Shown here one piece after another: positions 52,152-64,000 of a stretch of DNA of 64,000 bases. Made by a program: the position numbers and the translations under genes. Position 1 is the stretch's first letter. Every line of letters begins with the position of its first letter. The stretch covers positions 12,501 through 76,500 of the forward strand of contig JADJXW010000006.1 in the NCBI GenBank assembly GCA_016720075.1. The letters are read 5' to 3'. The DNA is from Pseudomonadota bacterium. Its GTDB lineage: Bacteria; Pseudomonadota; Gammaproteobacteria; Steroidobacterales; Steroidobacteraceae. The notes beneath the pieces were generated by a model. The model was given only the letters and a program-made list of their open reading frames with translations, made no database searches and was not told the DNA's origin.

Positions 52152-53105
52152 TTACCTGATTGCACCGGCATTCTTTTTTGCATTAAGCAAAAACCTGACC
52201 GGGCAATGATCGGGGAGACGGTAGCGGAGGGCATCGGCTTCGCGGAAGCCTATCCGGCGGAAGCCGCCCGGCACCATCGCGGGCAGCAGTTGGCGAGACA
52301 CCAGGATGTGGTCGATCGAGCGCGTGAAGCCCGCGCCGATGTGGCAATTGCGGAACGGGACGCCGGCGTTCGCAAAGACGAACGGCGCGGCCGCGGCATC
52401 GTCGCCGGAAAGCAGCCGCCAGAAATCGTCGCCGCCCACGTTCGCGTCGCCGCGATTGAAATCTCCCAGCAGGATGAAGCGCGAGTTCGCGCGTGCTGCT
52501 ATCCACGCGGCCAGCTGAGCGGCCTGTGCCGCGAGCACGCTGCAGGCCGATGATCCGGAATCCAGCGCGCGGTCCGCGCAGCCGGACTTCAGGTGCACGG
52601 CAAGCAGTTCCACGGTTTGCGCAGTGCCCGGAAACAGCCGCAGCGATATTCCATTGCGCTGCGTCCCCGCCAGCGAGATCGACTCCACAGGCGACCCGCA
52701 GCGGTGAGCAACGCCGGACCGGATGGCAAAGCCCACGTGCTGGACGCCACGGCCCGGCGCGATGCAGATCCGGTAGCCTTCGAAAACACGCGCGGCGATG
52801 CCGGCGTCTTCCACTTCCTGGAAGGCGATGACATCGGCATCGAGCCTGCGCGCGTACCACGCCAGGCGCGCCAGATCCGCGGAGTCCCGCGATAGCTCGC
52901 GCGCCACATCGCACGGCAGGATGGCGCGATGGCCGCGCCGGCAGGCCAGTCTCGCGCCATGCGCTGTTGCGGGGGATACCAGCCATTCCAGGTTCCAGGT
53001 GGCGATGGCGATGGCCGGTCGCGCGGCATCCGGCTGCATGGTTGCGGCCGCCAATGACAGCAGCAGCAGGATCAGCAACAGGATGGGAACCGCCTTGCGC
53101 CGCAT
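52152..53105 (-). CDS. Endonuclease/exonuclease/phosphatase family protein, exported
   Basis: This 317-residue protein has an N-terminal hydrophobic signal or anchor (VPILLLILLLLSLAAATM) and an EEP fold: TWNLEWLVSP, ADVIAFQEVED (Glu), LLAVHLKSGC, FILLGDFNRGD (Asp/Asn) and DHILVSRQL ... LPDHCPVRF (catalytic His). Cys are frequent, suggesting disulfides in the periplasm. It could be a secreted DNase or a phosphodiesterase. ATG at 53105 is chosen for the signal. It is divergent from ppc. Confidence 0.86.
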   Translation of the reverse strand: MRRKAVPILLLILLLLSLAAATMQPDAARPAIAIATWNLEWLVSPATAHGARLACRRGHRAILPCDVARELSRDSADLARLAWYARRLDADVIAFQEVEDAGIAARVFEGYRICIAPGRGVQHVGFAIRSGVAHRCGSPVESISLAGTQRNGISLRLFPGTAQTVELLAVHLKSGCADRALDSGSSACSVLAAQAAQLAAWIAARANSRFILLGDFNRGDANVGGDDFWRLLSGDDAAAAPFVFANAGVPFRNCHIGAGFTRSIDHILVSRQLLPAMVPGGFRRIGFREADALRYRLPDHCPVRFLLNAKKNAGAIR

Positions 53106-53204
53106 GGCGGCACAGTGCCAGCACAGCCCGCTGCGCAGCGCCGCAGTTTGTGGCGCGATCGGGCAACAATCCGGCGGCAGGCTTCTTGCATCGCGTACTG
53201 CACG

Positions 53205-55871
53205 ATGAATGCCGTCACTCAGAACGCCGATATCCGCTATTTGGGTCGCCTGCTCGGGGATGTGATCCGCGCCTATGGCGGGCAGGCCCTGTTCGACCGC
53301 ATCGAGACCATCCGCGCCGCCTCCGTGGACCGTCACAGGGGCCTGGCGGCGGCGGATTCGGCGGAGCAGCACCTGCAGGCGCTCGATCTGGACGAGACGC
53401 TGTCGTTCGTGCGCGGCTTCATGCTGTTTTCAATGCTGGCGAACCTCGCCGAGGACCGGCAGCGAAACGCCGAAGGCGGCGCGGAGGATCTTGCCGGCGC
53501 GCTCGCCAGCCTGGCCGCAGAGGGCGTGCGCGCCGAAGAGGTGTCGCAGCTTCTCGAGCAGAGCCTGATAGCGCCCGTGCTCACGGCGCATCCCACGGAA
53601 GTCATGCGCAAGAGCATGCTGGATCACCGCAGCCGCATCGCGGCGCTGATGTCGCTGCGCGATGGTGGCGCGGCCGAAACGCCCGACGGTGATGTGATCG
53701 AGCAGGCGCTGCTGCGGCAGATCGCGCTGCTGTGGCAGACGCGCCCGCTGCGACGCGAAAAGATGCAGGTGCGCGACGAAGTGGAGATCACTCTGGCCTA
53801 CCTGCGTGATGTGTTCATGCCGGTGTTGCCGCAGCTCTACGCGCGCTGGGATCGCCTGCTGCCGCGCCGCGCGGCCACGTTCCTGCGGCTGGGCAGCTGG
53901 ATCGGCGGCGACCGCGACGGCAATCCGAATGTGGGCGCCGAGAGCCTGCGCTATGCGCTTTCCGCGGCAGCCCGCACGCTGCTGGCCTCGTACCTGCAGC
54001 AGTTGCATGCGCTGGGCAAGGAGCTGTCGGTGTCAACGGACCTCGCGCGCGTGAGCGAGCCGGTGCTGGCGCTCGCCGAGGCCAGCGGTGATGACTACGC
54101 GGGCCGCGGCGATGAACCCTATCGGCGCGCGCTGCTGGCCGTGCACGCGCGCCTGGCGGCCTCCTACGAGGCAATCACCGGACAGGCGCCGCCCCGCGCG
54201 GCGCGCGCGCCCGCGGCAGCCTACGACTCGCCGCAGCAGTTGCGCGCTGACCTCGTGGCGCTGGCGCGCAGCCTGGCCGAGCACGGTGGGAAGCTGCTGT
54301 CGACCGGCGGTGCGCTGGGGCGGCTGATACGCCAGGTGGAGGCCTTCGGCTTTCACCTGGCAACCGTCGACCTGCGGCAGAACTCCGACGTGCACGCGCG
54401 GGTGGTCGCGGAACTGTTGCGCGTGGCCGGGGCCGAGGCCGACTATGCCGCGCTCGATGAACAAGCCCGGGTGGCGCTGCTGCGCCGCGAGCTGGCAAGC
54501 CAGCGGCCGCTGTTTTCCCCCTTTTCGCAGTACTCCGCCGAGACTCAGTCGGAGCTGGCCATCGCGCGCGAGGCTGCCGCCGCGCACGCGCGCTATGGGG
54601 CCGCCTGCATCACCGCCTGGATCATCTCCAAGTGCGAGAGCGTGTCGGACATGCTGGAGGTGAACCTGCTGCTGAAGGAGGCCGGCCTCTACAGCGCGGC
54701 GGATCCGGCCGCCGCCGCCATCATGGTCGTGCCGCTGTTCGAGACCATTGGCGACCTGGAGCGCGCGCCGCAGATCATGGGCGCCTGGCTCTCGCTGCCC
54801 GAAGTGCGGGCGGCCGCGGAGCGGCGCGGGCACCAGGAAGTGATGGTCGGGTATTCGGATTCGAACAAGGATGGCGGCTACCTGACCTCGGTGTGGAGCC
54901 TGCACCAGGCCACGCGCGCGCTGGAAGCGGTGTTCGCGCAAGCGGGCATCGGCATGCAGATCTTCCACGGCCGCGGCGGCAGCGTGGGTCGCGGCGGCGG
55001 GCCTTCCTTTGCCGCCATTCGCGCCCAGCCCGCCGGCACGGTGCAGGGCCGCATCCGCATCACCGAGCAGGGTGAGGTGATCGCGGCCAAGTACGGCACG
55101 CGCGAAGCGGCGCACGCCAACCTGGAGTCCATCGCCAGCGCCACGCTGCTGGCGTCGCTGTCGCGCCGGCGCGCGCCCGATGCAGATACCGAGCGCTTCG
55201 CCGCGGCGCTGGAGCAGCTTTCCGCGCAGGCGTTCGGCAGCTATCGGTCGCTGGTCTACGGTGACCCCGGATTTCGCACCTTCTTCCGCCAGATGACGCC
55301 GCTGTCGGAAATCGCGACGCTGAACATCGGCTCGCGTCCTGCCTCGCGCACCCGCACTGATCGCATCGAGGATCTGCGCGCCATTCCCTGGGTGTTCTCG
55401 TGGGCGCAATCCCGCGTGATGCTGCCCGGCTGGTATGGCACCGGCCAGGCGCTGGGGGCTTTCGCCGACCAGGGCCTGCTGCGCGAGATGGCCAGCGCCT
55501 GGCCGTTCTTCCGCGCGCAGCTCGACAACATGGAAATGGTGCTGGCGAAGAGCGACCTGGCGATCGCGCGGCGCTACCTGACTCTGGTCGAGGACCCCGC
55601 GCTTGGCAGCCATTACTTCGATCTCATCGAGAGCGGCTGGAAGGCCACGCACGACGCGGTGCTCGCGATCACCGGGCAGTCCAGGTTGCTGGAGAAGAAC
55701 CCGCAGCTGGATGCCTCGATCCGCCTGCGGCTGCCCTATGTCGAGCCCCTGAACCTGCTGCAGGTGGAGCTGCTGCGGCGGCACCGGGCCGGCGAACAGG
55801 ACCCGCGCATCGCCGAGGGGATCAAGCTGTCGATCAGCGCGGTGGCTACCGCGCTGCGCAACAGCGGCTAG
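53205..55871 (+). CDS. ppc: Phosphoenolpyruvate carboxylase
   Basis: This 888-residue enzyme carboxylates phosphoenolpyruvate to oxaloacetate. Conserved blocks are VLTAHPTEVMRKSMLDHR (catalytic His), GSWIGGDRDGNPNV, DLRQNSDVHARVVAELL, VGYSDSNKDGGYLTSVW, FHGRGGSVGRGGGPSFAAIRAQPAGTVQGRIRITEQGEVI and SRPASRTRTDRIEDLRAIPWVFSWAQSRVMLPGWYGTG, ending with ALRNSG, close to the usual NTG terminus. The length is normal for the bacterial enzyme. It feeds the TCA cycle and amino-acid synthesis. Confidence 0.96.
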   Translation: MNAVTQNADIRYLGRLLGDVIRAYGGQALFDRIETIRAASVDRHRGLAAADSAEQHLQALDLDETLSFVRGFMLFSMLANLAEDRQRNAEGGAEDLAGALASLAAEGVRAEEVSQLLEQSLIAPVLTAHPTEVMRKSMLDHRSRIAALMSLRDGGAAETPDGDVIEQALLRQIALLWQTRPLRREKMQVRDEVEITLAYLRDVFMPVLPQLYARWDRLLPRRAATFLRLGSWIGGDRDGNPNVGAESLRYALSAAARTLLASYLQQLHALGKELSVSTDLARVSEPVLALAEASGDDYAGRGDEPYRRALLAVHARLAASYEAITGQAPPRAARAPAAAYDSPQQLRADLVALARSLAEHGGKLLSTGGALGRLIRQVEAFGFHLATVDLRQNSDVHARVVAELLRVAGAEADYAALDEQARVALLRRELASQRPLFSPFSQYSAETQSELAIAREAAAAHARYGAACITAWIISKCESVSDMLEVNLLLKEAGLYSAADPAAAAIMVVPLFETIGDLERAPQIMGAWLSLPEVRAAAERRGHQEVMVGYSDSNKDGGYLTSVWSLHQATRALEAVFAQAGIGMQIFHGRGGSVGRGGGPSFAAIRAQPAGTVQGRIRITEQGEVIAAKYGTREAAHANLESIASATLLASLSRRRAPDADTERFAAALEQLSAQAFGSYRSLVYGDPGFRTFFRQMTPLSEIATLNIGSRPASRTRTDRIEDLRAIPWVFSWAQSRVMLPGWYGTGQALGAFADQGLLREMASAWPFFRAQLDNMEMVLAKSDLAIARRYLTLVEDPALGSHYFDLIESGWKATHDAVLAITGQSRLLEKNPQLDASIRLRLPYVEPLNLLQVELLRRHRAGEQDPRIAEGIKLSISAVATALRNSG

Positions 55872-56034
55872 CGCAGCGTCCGGACCGGCCCTGGACCTGC
55901 ATCAATGCGGAGCATCGCGCGTGCGGCCTGCGCCAGGACGGTGCGTCCGGCGCCGCGCGGGGCGGTTCAGGGGCTGTTCCGCGCAGCACGCTATTTGCAA
56001 AGGAATAGCCCAAACGCCAACGCCAGGGTCATAG

Positions 56035-58557
<2,523 letters not shown>

Positions 58558-58574
58558 CGCAGGAAGCCTTGCGT

Positions 58575-59693
58575 TCAGCCGGCGAGGAAGCCGCGGATGG
58601 CGGCGTCGAACCGCGCGATGTCGACCAGGAACGCGTCGTGGCCCTCGATGCTGGGCAGACGCGCGAACGTCGTGGCCACGCCCGCCGCGGAAAGCCGCTC
58701 GGCAATGCCCGCCTGTTCCTCGATGGCGAAGAGGAAGTCGGATTCGACGCCGATGACCAGCGCGCTCGACAGGCCCGCGCGCGCCAGCGCCCTGCCCGGA
58801 TCGCCGTACTCGGCAATGTCGAAGCAATCCATGGCCCGCGACAGATACAGGTAGCAGTTCGGGTCGAACACGCGCACGAACTTCTCGGCCTGCGATTCGA
58901 GATAGGTTTCCACCGCGAAGCGCGGACCGAAACCTTCCGGGACCCGCTGCAGCGCGCGCGACACCGACTGCTTGCCCACCGGCGTGAGTCCGCCGCGCGC
59001 GAAACGATCGCGCCATTCGTCGGCCGAGCGGTAGGTGATCGTGCCCAGCTTGCGCGCGATGCGCATGCCGGCCTGCGGGCCGCGCTCGTTGTCGGCGTAG
59101 TTGCCGCGGCTCCAGGCCGGATCGCTCATCACGGCCTCGCGCTGTACCGAGCGCAGCGCGATGGCGAAGGGCGAGGAAGCCGCGGAACCCGAGATGCTGA
59201 CCAGCCGGCGCGCGCCATCGGGGATGATGGCCGCGAAGGCCACGACCACCATGCCGCCCAGCGAGCAGCCCATGACCGTGTCGAGCTTCTCGACGCCCAG
59301 CGAACGGGCTGCCTCGAAGCCCGCGCGGGCGATGTCCTCGACCGCCAGTTCCGGGAAATCCAGCCGATAGGGCTTGCCGGTTGCCGGATTCACCGATGCC
59401 GGGCCGGTGGAGCCGAAGCAGCTGCCCAGCGAGTTCACGCACATCACGAAGAAGCGGTCGGTGTCGATGGCGCGGCCGGGGCCGATCATCTTTTCCCACC
59501 AGCCGTCGTCGGGATTCTCCGGCGACGAGGCCGCATGCGCCGAGGGCGACAGGCCCGTGAACAGCAGGATGGCGTTGCTGCGCTCGCGGTTCAGCGTGCC
59601 CCAGCATTCATAGGCGACCTGCGCATGGCGCAGCTCGCCGCCGCGCGTCATGCGGAACGGATCGGGCAGCGGGGCGTAGCGAACCGCCGTCAC
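58575..59693 (-). CDS. metX: MetX-family O-acyltransferase (probably serine O-succinyltransferase)
   Basis: This 372-residue alpha/beta hydrolase-fold acyltransferase has nucleophile Ser about 144 in MGCSLGGM, Asp in GVESDFLF and His in IEGHDAFL. The oxyanion region reads NSLGSCFGSTGPASVNPATGKPYRLDFPELAVED, very close to the Xanthomonadales MetX-like enzymes reported to succinylate serine rather than homoserine. With cysteine synthase 31 bp upstream on the same strand and cysB divergent, a role in cysteine synthesis is more likely than in methionine synthesis. The GTG at 59693 has aaggaaga just upstream; the open frame to 59909 overlaps cysK and is rejected. Confidence 0.88.
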   Translation of the reverse strand: MTAVRYAPLPDPFRMTRGGELRHAQVAYECWGTLNRERSNAILLFTGLSPSAHAASSPENPDDGWWEKMIGPGRAIDTDRFFVMCVNSLGSCFGSTGPASVNPATGKPYRLDFPELAVEDIARAGFEAARSLGVEKLDTVMGCSLGGMVVVAFAAIIPDGARRLVSISGSAASSPFAIALRSVQREAVMSDPAWSRGNYADNERGPQAGMRIARKLGTITYRSADEWRDRFARGGLTPVGKQSVSRALQRVPEGFGPRFAVETYLESQAEKFVRVFDPNCYLYLSRAMDCFDIAEYGDPGRALARAGLSSALVIGVESDFLFAIEEQAGIAERLSAAGVATTFARLPSIEGHDAFLVDIARFDAAIRGFLAG

Positions 59694-59724
59694 CGGGTCT
59701 TCCTTGCGCAGCGCATTGGAGGCT

Positions 59725-60666
59725 TCAGGGCTCAGGATCGGACCCCTCGTTGATGCCTTCGGCCAGCGCCGTGGACAGATAGCGTTCGCCCGTGTCGGGC
59801 AGCATGGCCAGCAGCACGCTGCCGGGCGTCGCCTCGCGCGCCACGGCAAGCGCGGCGGCGAAGGTGGCGCCGCAGGAAATGCCGCAGAAAATGCCTTCCT
59901 TCTGCGCAAGCTGGCGCGCGGTGCCCAGCGCGTCGGTGTCGCTGACCGGCACGATGCGATCAGCCACCGACCTGTTGAGCACCTTGGGCACGAAGTCCGG
60001 CGTCCAGCCCTGGATCTTGTGCGGCGTGAAGGGCTTGCCCGTCAGCAGCGAGGCGTTCTCGGGTTCGGCCACGATGATCTTCGTGTCCGGACGCGCGAGC
60101 TTCAGCATCTCGCCGGCGCCGGTCATCGTGCCGCCGGTGCCCCAGCCCGTCACGAAATAGTCGAGACGCTTGCCGGCGAAGTCGCTGAGGATCTCCGGGC
60201 CGGTGGTGTTGCGGTGGTAGGCGGGATTGGCAGGATTCTCGAACTGCCGCGCGAGGAACCAGCCGTGCTTCTGCGCCAGCTCCTCGGCCTTGCGCACCAT
60301 GCCGCTGCCGCGCTCGGCGGCGGGCGTCAGGATGACCTTCGCGCCGAGCATGCGCATGATCTTGCGCCGCTCGACCGAGAAGGTTTCCACCATGGTGGCG
60401 ACAAAGGGATAGCCCTTGGCGGCGCAGACCATCGCGAGCGCAATGCCGGTGTTGCCCGAGGTTGCCTCGACCACGGTCTGGCCGGGTTTCAGCGCGCCAC
60501 TGCGCTCGGCGTCCTCGATGATGGCGATCGCCAGGCGGTCCTTCACCGACGAAGCCGGATTGAAGAACTCGCATTTCACATACATCGTGATGCCGGCCGG
60601 TGCCAGCCGATGCACCTTGACGACCGGGGTGCGGCCAATCGTGTCCAGGATGCTGTTGTAGATCAT
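59725..60666 (-). CDS. cysK: Cysteine synthase (O-acyl-serine sulfhydrylase)
   Basis: This 313-residue PLP enzyme has IGRTPVVKVHRL, FFNPASSVKDRLAIAII (PLP Lys in SSVKDR), VEATSGNTGIALAMV, TGWGTGGTMTGAGEML (phosphate loop), and the late CGISCGATFAAAL. It condenses an activated serine with sulfide to form cysteine. It could be CysK, CysM or a cystathionine-beta-synthase-like enzyme; the adjacent MetX-like acyltransferase suggests O-succinylserine as the substrate. It is divergent from cysB, whose product probably controls it. Confidence 0.9.
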   Translation of the reverse strand: MIYNSILDTIGRTPVVKVHRLAPAGITMYVKCEFFNPASSVKDRLAIAIIEDAERSGALKPGQTVVEATSGNTGIALAMVCAAKGYPFVATMVETFSVERRKIMRMLGAKVILTPAAERGSGMVRKAEELAQKHGWFLARQFENPANPAYHRNTTGPEILSDFAGKRLDYFVTGWGTGGTMTGAGEMLKLARPDTKIIVAEPENASLLTGKPFTPHKIQGWTPDFVPKVLNRSVADRIVPVSDTDALGTARQLAQKEGIFCGISCGATFAAALAVAREATPGSVLLAMLPDTGERYLSTALAEGINEGSDPEP

Positions 60667-60766
60667 TGGCCCTCCTTCCCCCCGCAGACGTTCGAATGAG
60701 CGACTCTAATCCGGCTGGCGGCCGCTGATAGGTCAAAAAGGGACAGGTGAAGGATTGATAACTCTT

Positions 60767-60775
60767 TGTTATAAT
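60767..60775 (+). promoter_or_regulatory. Extended -10 promoter of cysB
   Basis: tgttataat contains a perfect TATAAT (60770-60775) with the TGn extension. It lies 26 bp before the cysB ATG, so transcription should begin about 60782 with a leader near 20 nt. No good -35 element is present, as expected for an extended -10 promoter. Confidence 0.6.
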
Positions 60776-60801
60776 GAATAGGCTTCAAAGTCGGGGCAGT
60801 C

Positions 60802-61782
60802 ATGAACTTCCATCAACTGCAGTACGCGCTGGCCGTGGCCCGCAACGGCCTGTCGGTGACCAACGCCGCCGCGGCGCTGGGAACCTCCCAGCCCGCCATC
60901 TCCCGTGCCCTGAAGGAACTGGAAAAAGAGCTGGGATTCGACCTGTTCGTGCGTGAGGGGCGCAGCTTCGCCCGGGTGACGCCCGAAGGCACCAAAGTGC
61001 TGGAATACGCGGCCCGGGCGCTGGCGGAGATCGAAAGCCTGCGCTCGGTGGCGGCGGACCTGAACCAGGACGCGCGCGGCACGCTGTCGATCGCCACCAC
61101 CCACACCCAGGCCCGCTACGTGCTGCCCCCGGTGGTACAGGCCTTCCGCAAGAAGTACCCGGAAGTGGACCTGCACCTGCACCAGGGCACTTCCGAGCAG
61201 ATTTCCGAGATGGTGGCCGGTGACCGGGTGCACCTGGCCATTGCCACCGGATCCGAGGCATTGTTTCCAGAATTGGTGCTTCTGCCCGTCTATCGCTGGC
61301 ATCGGCAGGTGATTGTTCCAAAACACCACCCATTGGCCCGCCCGGGCGCCCCCAAGCTCAGCCTCTCGATCCTGGAGAAGTACCCTCTGGTCACCTATGT
61401 ATTCAGCTTCTCCGGGCCTTCGTCGCTCGAGACGCTGTTCGCCCGGGAAGGCCTGAAGCCCCGGGTGGCGCTGACAGCGCGGGATTCGGATGTGATCAAG
61501 ACCTATGTCCGGCTGGGCATGGGCGTGGGCATCGTCGCCAGCGTGGCCATCGAGCCGGAAGTGGATACCGACCTCACGATGATCGATGCCTCGCACCTTT
61601 TCCCGATCCACACCACGTGGGTGGGGTTCCGCCGCGGCACGTTGCTGCGCAACTTCGCCTACGACTTCATGCAGCTGTTCGGTCCGCACCTGAGCCGGCG
61701 CCTCATCGACCATGCCGTGGAGGCCCGCGAGCCGGAAATCAAGGCGGAGCTGCTGGGCAGGCTGCAGCTGCCGATTCGCTGA
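60802..61782 (+). CDS. cysB: LysR-family regulator CysB
   Basis: This 326-residue protein has a LysR winged helix (MNFHQLQYALAVARNGLSVTNAAAALGTSQPAISRALKELEKELGFDLFVREGR, read in parts) and an inducer domain with CysB/Cbl features: TTHTQARYVLPPVVQAFRKKYPEVDLHLHQGTSEQI, IVPKHHPLA, YPLVTYVFSFSG and DSDVIKTYVRLGMGVGIVASVAI. CysB binds N-acetylserine or sulfide-related signals and activates sulfur-assimilation genes. It is divergent from cysK-metX and is expected to regulate them. The pseudouridine synthase gene begins 12 nt later. Confidence 0.93.
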   Translation: MNFHQLQYALAVARNGLSVTNAAAALGTSQPAISRALKELEKELGFDLFVREGRSFARVTPEGTKVLEYAARALAEIESLRSVAADLNQDARGTLSIATTHTQARYVLPPVVQAFRKKYPEVDLHLHQGTSEQISEMVAGDRVHLAIATGSEALFPELVLLPVYRWHRQVIVPKHHPLARPGAPKLSLSILEKYPLVTYVFSFSGPSSLETLFAREGLKPRVALTARDSDVIKTYVRLGMGVGIVASVAIEPEVDTDLTMIDASHLFPIHTTWVGFRRGTLLRNFAYDFMQLFGPHLSRRLIDHAVEAREPEIKAELLGRLQLPIR

Positions 61783-61794
61783 AATTACCGGGCC

Positions 61795-62544
61795 GTGGAG
61801 CGCATCCAGAAACTGCTGGCCGCGGCCGGAGTGGGCTCCCGCCGGGGCATCGAGGAATGGCTGCGCGCCGGACGCCTGGCGGTCAACGGCAGCGTGGCCA
61901 AACTCGGGGATCGGGCCGGGCCTGGCGATGCCTTCCTGCTGGATGGACAGCCGCTGTTGCTGCAGCAGGCCAGCGCCACTGGAGCCGGGGAGGGGGCCGC
62001 CACAGAAGCCGGCGCCACGGTTCTTCTCTATAACAAGCCCACCGGCGAGGTGACCACCCGCCACGACCCGCAGGGCCGCCCCACCGTGTTCGATCGGCTG
62101 CCCCCGGCGCCTTCGGGGCGGTGGGTCGTGGTCGGCCGGCTGGATGTGAACACCTCGGGACTGCTGCTGTTCACCAACGACGGCGCGCTGGCCCATCGGC
62201 TCATGCACCCGTCGTTCGAAGTGCAGCGCAGTTACCTGGCTCGCGTGCGGGGAACGCCGGGGCCGGATTTGCCTGCAAAACTGCTGCGCGGCGTGATGCT
62301 GGAGGATGGCCTGGCGCGGTTCAGCCGGGTGGAAGCCCGTGGCCGCTCCGAGGGGCACACGTGGTTCGAGGTCACGCTGGGCGAGGGACGCAACCGCGAG
62401 GTGCGCCGGGCCTTCGAGGCGCTGGGCCATGAAGTCAGCCGCCTGAAGCGGCTTGCCTATGGCCCGTTCCGGCTTCCCGATGAGCTGCCAGCCGGCAAGG
62501 CTGTCATCGTCAGTGGCCCTGAATTGGCCCAAGTATTGCGTTGA
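61795..62544 (+). CDS. Pseudouridine synthase, RsuA/RluB family
   Basis: This 249-residue enzyme has an N-terminal S4 RNA-binding domain (RIQKLLAAAGVGSRRGIEEWLRAGRLAVNGSVA) and a catalytic domain with YNKPTGEVTTRHDPQGRPTVFDRLP, catalytic Asp in VVGRLDVNTSGLLLFTNDG, and EGRNREVRRAFEALGHEVSRLKRLAYGPF. The pattern fits RluB (23S rRNA U2605) or RsuA-type enzymes. The GTG at 61795 is the start; there is no Shine-Dalgarno of note. The stop codon TGA lies within the TTGACA of the tRNA promoter. Confidence 0.9.
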   Translation: MERIQKLLAAAGVGSRRGIEEWLRAGRLAVNGSVAKLGDRAGPGDAFLLDGQPLLLQQASATGAGEGAATEAGATVLLYNKPTGEVTTRHDPQGRPTVFDRLPPAPSGRWVVVGRLDVNTSGLLLFTNDGALAHRLMHPSFEVQRSYLARVRGTPGPDLPAKLLRGVMLEDGLARFSRVEARGRSEGHTWFEVTLGEGRNREVRRAFEALGHEVSRLKRLAYGPFRLPDELPAGKAVIVSGPELAQVLR

Positions 62545-62569
62545 CAGTCAGTGCCCTGGAAATCAGAAT
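62541..62569 (+). promoter_or_regulatory. Promoter of the tRNA-Tyr/Gly/Thr-tuf operon
   Basis: A perfect TTGACA (62541-62546) is separated by 17 bp from cagaat (62564-62569, 4 of 6 matches to TATAAT). A GC-rich discriminator (acgcggctcg) follows, which is typical of promoters for stable RNA under stringent control. The -35 box overlaps the stop codon of the preceding gene. The start site should be near 62576, 13 nt before the mature tRNA-Tyr. Confidence 0.72.
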
Positions 62570-62588
62570 ACGCGGCTCGTTTTCAGGC

Positions 62589-62676
<88 letters not shown>

Positions 62677-62727
62677 CTGGGCCCGGCGTAAACGACAGAT
62701 GCAGGTGAGGTACGGCGGCGTTACTTG

Positions 62728-62801
<74 letters not shown>

Positions 62802-62873
62802 TGCCGCACATCGCTTCTTTTGTTGATGCCTGGGTGACTTTTCGACTCGTCGCTGGTCCTGCTTAAGGTCGTC

Positions 62874-62949
62874 GCTCACGTAGCTCAGTTGGTAGAGCAC
62901 GTCCTTGGTAAGGACGAGGTCACCGGTTCGATCCCGGTCGTGAGCTCCA
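62874..62949 (+). tRNA. tRNA-Thr (anticodon GGT)
   Basis: The 76-nt cloverleaf has gctcacg/cgtgagc acceptor pairing, canonical agctcagttggtagagc D-arm, anticodon loop ttggtaa (GGT) and T-loop ttcgatc, with CCA encoded. It has the normal U8 and A14, unlike the tRNA-Thr(TGT) at 42866-42939. tuf starts 46 nt later. Confidence 0.97.
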
Positions 62950-62995
62950 GCGACGCATGGGGTTTTGGGTACAGATTTTTTTAGAGGAACTCGCC

Positions 62996-64000
<1,005 letters not shown>

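Noticed and set aside
55872..56034. Small gene between ppc and glgP
   Set aside because: No frame with a ribosome-binding site and credible composition was found in these 163 bp.

Overview
The window is a GC-rich bacterial chromosome segment. It opens inside a 23S rRNA gene, followed by 5S rRNA, and closes inside tuf (EF-Tu), which is preceded by tRNA-Tyr, tRNA-Gly and tRNA-Thr. The tRNA(Tyr-Gly-Thr)-tuf order, creBC/creD, a CysB-type regulator, kup, UrcA-family proteins and many TonB-dependent receptors point to a gammaproteobacterium, plausibly of the Steroidobacterales/Nevskiales/Xanthomonadales type. This placement is inferred from gene content, not from a tree. No insertion sequence, prophage, integrase or CRISPR array was seen, so this reads as core chromosome with envelope and nutrient-uptake modules between housekeeping genes.

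Layout. 1-2050: rRNA operon end and terminator. 2.2-4.8 kb: first TonB-dependent receptor, closed by a near copy of the rRNA terminator. 4.9-6.6 kb: two UrcA-family proteins around a frameshifted CadC-like regulator. 6.7-12.2 kb: iron/siderophore module (receptor, DUF1513 protein, PepSY reductase) with a divergent tonB. 12.2-15 kb: kup with a Crp/Fnr regulator and a YgaP-like membrane protein. 15-21 kb: exported or lipid-anchored proteins, including a signal-peptide-bearing dehydrogenase, a triple SnoaL-fold protein, a DUF6152 protein with a lipoprotein, and an exported SAM methyltransferase. 21-24.3 kb: rhlE and a four-gene overlapping ECF sigma operon. 24.3-34 kb: outer-membrane protein with an internal stop, 31-residue membrane protein, dienelactone hydrolase, MFS transporter, frameshifted beta-propeller lipoprotein, AsmA, SecB-like protein, small zinc-finger protein, DUF4159 protein, TM0106-type nuclease. 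34.1-37 kb: TlpA-like, DUF4266, DUF3570 and ApbE genes, tightly overlapped. 37-41.3 kb: creB-creC-(membrane protein)-creD. 41.3-47 kb: amidase, tRNA-Thr(TGT), aroE, a large TonB-dependent receptor with a palindromic operator. 47-53 kb: SPOR protein, coaX, birA, ctlX, a methyltransferase-like protein, PilZ protein, endonuclease/phosphatase-family protein. 53-58.6 kb: ppc and glgP. 58.6-62.5 kb: metX-like acyltransferase, cysteine synthase, divergent cysB, pseudouridine synthase. 62.5-64 kb: tRNAs and tuf.

Themes. TonB energises the receptors. The siderophore module is probably iron-controlled. The cysB/cysK/metX locus looks like sulfur assimilation, probably through an O-succinylserine route. 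The TlpA/DUF4266/DUF3570/ApbE block is the best candidate for a poorly described system: it pairs a flavin transferase and a thiol protein with a tiny Cys/Gly-ended lipoprotein and an outer-membrane barrel. Three genes are broken by a frameshift or an in-frame stop (about 5.5, 25.17 and 28.54 kb). These could be real lesions or base errors in the assembly, so every interrupted gene should be read with that in mind.
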